Assembly (NCBI GenBank): GCA_023458555.1
Contig: JAEWYS010000020.1
Coordinates: 1 to 64,000 of the forward strand
From: Bacteroidota bacterium
GTDB lineage: Bacteria > Bacteroidota > Bacteroidia > Cytophagales > Cytophagaceae
Length of the DNA stretch: 64,000 nt
Direction of reading: 5' to 3'
Shown here: positions 61,589 through 64,000 of the stretch, piece after piece
Layout: every line of letters begins with the position of its first letter
Numbering within the stretch: position 1 is the first letter of the stretch
Program-made: the position numbers and the translations under genes
The notes under the pieces: generated by a model
Database searches by the model: none
What the model saw: the letters and a program-made list of their open reading frames with translations, nothing else
Told to the model about the DNA's origin: nothing

Positions 61589-64000
61589 TTAGTTGTTATT
61601 ACTCACAATCTGAACCCAGCCCTTATAATCTTCATCTCCACATCCGGTCTTCAGGACATAGTAATATACCCCTTCTGCACATCCCTGCCCTCCCCAGTCA
61701 TTCTCATAATTATTTGACCGGTAAACAGCCTGTCCCCAACGGTTATATATTTCCAGCTTCGCTCCGGGGAATATATCCGTTCCGGTACTTCTGTCTTCTA
61801 TAACCAACGTTTCGTTTCTGTTATCACCATTTGGCGTGATAAGGTTAGGAATAAGCAGATCCTGTTTCGGAGTAGGATACACTGTCACACTATCAGTAGC
61901 TGTACATCCCATGCTATCTACAGCCATAACAACGTATGTTTGCCTTGGTGTGATGAAAGGTTTCACCTCGATAGAAGCCTGTTGCGTATCGGAGGTAGCA
62001 ATTCCTTCTACGATAGCGGGAGCATAGGTGGTGTCCTTAAAGCCCCAATACATATAATATGGATAGTTTCTGTCCGGATGTCCGTATGGAGTCCCTTTAT
62101 CTGCATTTGCAGTAAGTGTAACCGGAGTGTTTACACATATGGTATCCAGACTTGAAACTACACTCACTACAGGTAACGGATGCACACGCAACAATACAGA
62201 ATCCGAAGCAGTACAAGCCGGATACTGGGTATCTCTAACTGTCAGATACAGCCATTCCTCACCTGCTACCTCACCTGCAGCTGTAGCAATACCAGTAACT
62301 AGCAAATTGACTGAGTCAGAAGACGGATAGGCCTCCACATCTGTATATATAAGTCCATTCACATCAGTCCATTCAAAAGAATTGGTACCCGTGCTGGAAA
62401 AATTATAAGCAAGTAATATTCTTTGCGAATTCAGACAGACATTCAACGTATCCTCATCAATCCGGGCGCTCACTGAAATCAGAGGCAATTCACCTGTATT
62501 GACAACTGTTGCACATCGTGTTCCTGGACGGGACATATCTGTAACCGTTACGGCATATATCTTAAAGTTGGCAGGTATGGTTATCGTATCTCCATTACCG
62601 GCAAACTCCCAGCGGTTTTCTTCTACAAGAGAAGTCCAGACGAATTCATAGTCATTATGATCCGGATAGGTAATTTCCCCTTCTTCATCAAAAGATGTTC
62701 TCATTACAAGAGATTCAAGCCGGATAGGCTCCCCTTCACATATTGCTCCGTCGGGACTCGTAGAAACCGCTACTATCGGCATCGGATTCACTTTCAGCTC
62801 AACAGTCTCCTGTGCATCAAACGGACATTCTTTTCCATCTTCATAACGAATAGTTACGATCGCACTGTAAACACCGGAATCTCCCGTTGAGAATGTTGGT
62901 CCGACATGGACAGGAGTAGCTCCACCATCCTTATACCAGCTTACAATATATTCCGGAGAATCGGTATAGTTCGTGATAAAGTCTGCATTTGTACCATGGC
63001 ATATTAAAGAAGGGCCGGATACGGAAGGCTGAACAGGCTCAGGCTTCACCTCTATATCAATCTCGGCGGATATATCCGAACGACAACCTGTCGTTTCATG
63101 TTCAATTACTGCTGTATACTTTCCTGTCTCACTAACCTCAAGCTCGGAAGAGGTTTCAGACAGCAATTCACCATCTTTGTACCAGTTAATAAGATGATCG
63201 GTAAAATCGGTAGTAAAATCAATGGATGTTGTTTCTCCAAAACAAATTACAGCCTCTCCGGTCAATAGTCCCGGAGTTTCCGGCTTCGGATTAACAACAA
63301 GTACCACAGACTGCTCATCGCTTCTACATCCGAGCCCGTCTGTAACAATCACCGTATAGGTAAATGAACCATCCGCATCAGGAGTTGCCGAAGGGTTCGA
63401 CACATCTGTTGAGGCAAGCCCATTACCGGTCCATTCAAAAGTGATGTCATCAGACGGTGTTGCCACCGCATTCAGTGTCACCGATTCTTCTTCACATATA
63501 GCATCAACGGGATCAATCTGTACCGTCGGATTAGCATTTACAACAACTGTAACTTCGGCAGTATCACTGGAGCAGCCTGCATCATCCGTCACCACTACCT
63601 TATAAGTTGTCTCGGACTGAGGCTCGGCAATCGGATTTGCAATAGCCGGATCAGACAATGTTGCAGCAGGCGTCCATTCATAAACATATCCTGATTCGCT
63701 GCCGCCTGAAGCCTGGGCATTTAACTCGGTTGAGCTACCAAAGCAAACACCATTTGCATCAGCTGAAACCGGGTTTGCAACAGGCCGCTCTTTGACATTT
63801 ACGGTGACAGCTGCTTCATCACTGGAACATCCATTTGCATCAGTTATAATCACAGAATATGTAGTCGTATCAGCCGGTACATCATCAAAAGATAAATCTC
63901 CGGTACCAACCGATACCGGCGACCATGAATATTCATAAGGGGCCGTTCCTGCAGAAGCAGTAACCGATACAGTAACTGTATCATCAGCACAAAGCTCAGT
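61589..64000 (-). CDS. Giant surface protein, C-terminal part with gliding-type sorting domain (N-terminus outside window)
   Basis: The frame is open from the window edge to a TAA at 61591-61589, giving 803 visible residues; the N-terminus is missing, so internal Met or Val codons are not the start. It is a chain of PKD/Ig-like repeats of about 75-90 residues, each with C-x-G/E-x-x-x-L and a VIVTD(A/G)xGC close (for example VIITDANGCSSDEA, VVVTDDAGCSSDTAEV). The last 90 residues form a gliding-motility-associated (CHU_C/TIGR04131-like) sorting domain with IPNLITPNGDNRNE, IYNRWGQAVY and GVYYYVLKTGC. It should be exported by the type IX system and function as an adhesin. Confidence 0.93.
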   Translation of the reverse strand, partial: TELCADDTVTVSVTASAGTAPYEYSWSPVSVGTGDLSFDDVPADTTTYSVIITDANGCSSDEAAVTVNVKERPVANPVSADANGVCFGSSTELNAQASGGSESGYVYEWTPAATLSDPAIANPIAEPQSETTYKVVVTDDAGCSSDTAEVTVVVNANPTVQIDPVDAICEEESVTLNAVATPSDDITFEWTGNGLASTDVSNPSATPDADGSFTYTVIVTDGLGCRSDEQSVVLVVNPKPETPGLLTGEAVICFGETTSIDFTTDFTDHLINWYKDGELLSETSSELEVSETGKYTAVIEHETTGCRSDISAEIDIEVKPEPVQPSVSGPSLICHGTNADFITNYTDSPEYIVSWYKDGGATPVHVGPTFSTGDSGVYSAIVTIRYEDGKECPFDAQETVELKVNPMPIVAVSTSPDGAICEGEPIRLESLVMRTSFDEEGEITYPDHNDYEFVWTSLVEENRWEFAGNGDTITIPANFKIYAVTVTDMSRPGTRCATVVNTGELPLISVSARIDEDTLNVCLNSQRILLAYNFSSTGTNSFEWTDVNGLIYTDVEAYPSSDSVNLLVTGIATAAGEVAGEEWLYLTVRDTQYPACTASDSVLLRVHPLPVVSVVSSLDTICVNTPVTLTANADKGTPYGHPDRNYPYYMYWGFKDTTYAPAIVEGIATSDTQQASIEVKPFITPRQTYVVMAVDSMGCTATDSVTVYPTPKQDLLIPNLITPNGDNRNETLVIEDRSTGTDIFPGAKLEIYNRWGQAVYRSNNYENDWGGQGCAEGVYYYVLKTGCGDEDYKGWVQIVSNNN

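Overview
The window reads as a chromosomal segment of a Bacteroidetes bacterium, most likely of the Cytophagales type. The evidence is: sigma elements of the TAnnTTTG form upstream of several genes, few Shine-Dalgarno sequences, secreted proteins ending in type IX secretion sorting domains (a gliding-motility-type C-terminal domain at 61589 and a PNP-type one at 21576), a split NuoC and NuoD, and type B ribosomal protein L31. No species can be named from the sequence alone.

Layout. 1-3967 (-) is the N-terminal part of a giant secreted multidomain protein. 4218-6952 (+) encodes complex I subunits NuoA-D. 6968-10854 (-) holds an MscS channel, a kinase-fold protein of unknown function and an outer-membrane protein/lipoprotein pair. 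10984-20976 (+) is mostly housekeeping: lipid kinase, acyltransferase, TrhO, hypoxanthine phosphoribosyltransferase, an outer-membrane protein and lipoprotein, Adk, Obg, GrpE, DnaJ and a DEAD-box helicase. 20977-25748 holds a leucine-rich surface protein, a repeat cluster, LutB and an M28 peptidase. 26002-28871 (+) is an overlapping operon: rlmN, a small protein, a cyclophilin and an RmlD-like reductase. 28872-30014 is a decayed patch with a possible PP2C remnant, a possible small RNA and a frameshifted UbiE-type methyltransferase.

31588-44323 is an exopolysaccharide or O-antigen-like locus. A translationally coupled minus-strand operon runs DegT aminotransferase, two GT4s, a GT2, an asparagine synthase, another GT4, a HAD phosphatase and a UbiA-like membrane protein. 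It is flanked on the plus strand by a Wzx-type flippase plus GT4 and by a polytopic membrane protein that could be the polymerase. The HAD/UbiA pair and the asparagine synthase suggest an unusual lipid-linked sugar donor and amide decoration.

44351-57773 returns to housekeeping: a PyrR-like phosphoribosyltransferase, L31, a GlmU-like nucleotidyltransferase, HolB, HemC, a sulfotransferase, a ZIP transporter, RuvB, QueG, a BatD-like protein, AroC and a dicarboxylate symporter. 57911-61435 contains an Nfu-type iron-sulfur protein, a complete IS3-family element (58538-59883, TTA target duplication), tRNA-His and dihydroorotase. 61589-64000 (-) is the C-terminal part of a second giant surface protein with the gliding-type sorting domain.

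The points most worth a second look are the HAD/UbiA pair, the kinase-fold protein at 8694, the antisense terminator embedded in the IS, the two adjacent slippery heptamers in the IS, the tandem U-U mismatches in tRNA-His, the frameshifted methyltransferase, and the repeat cluster at 22535-22726.
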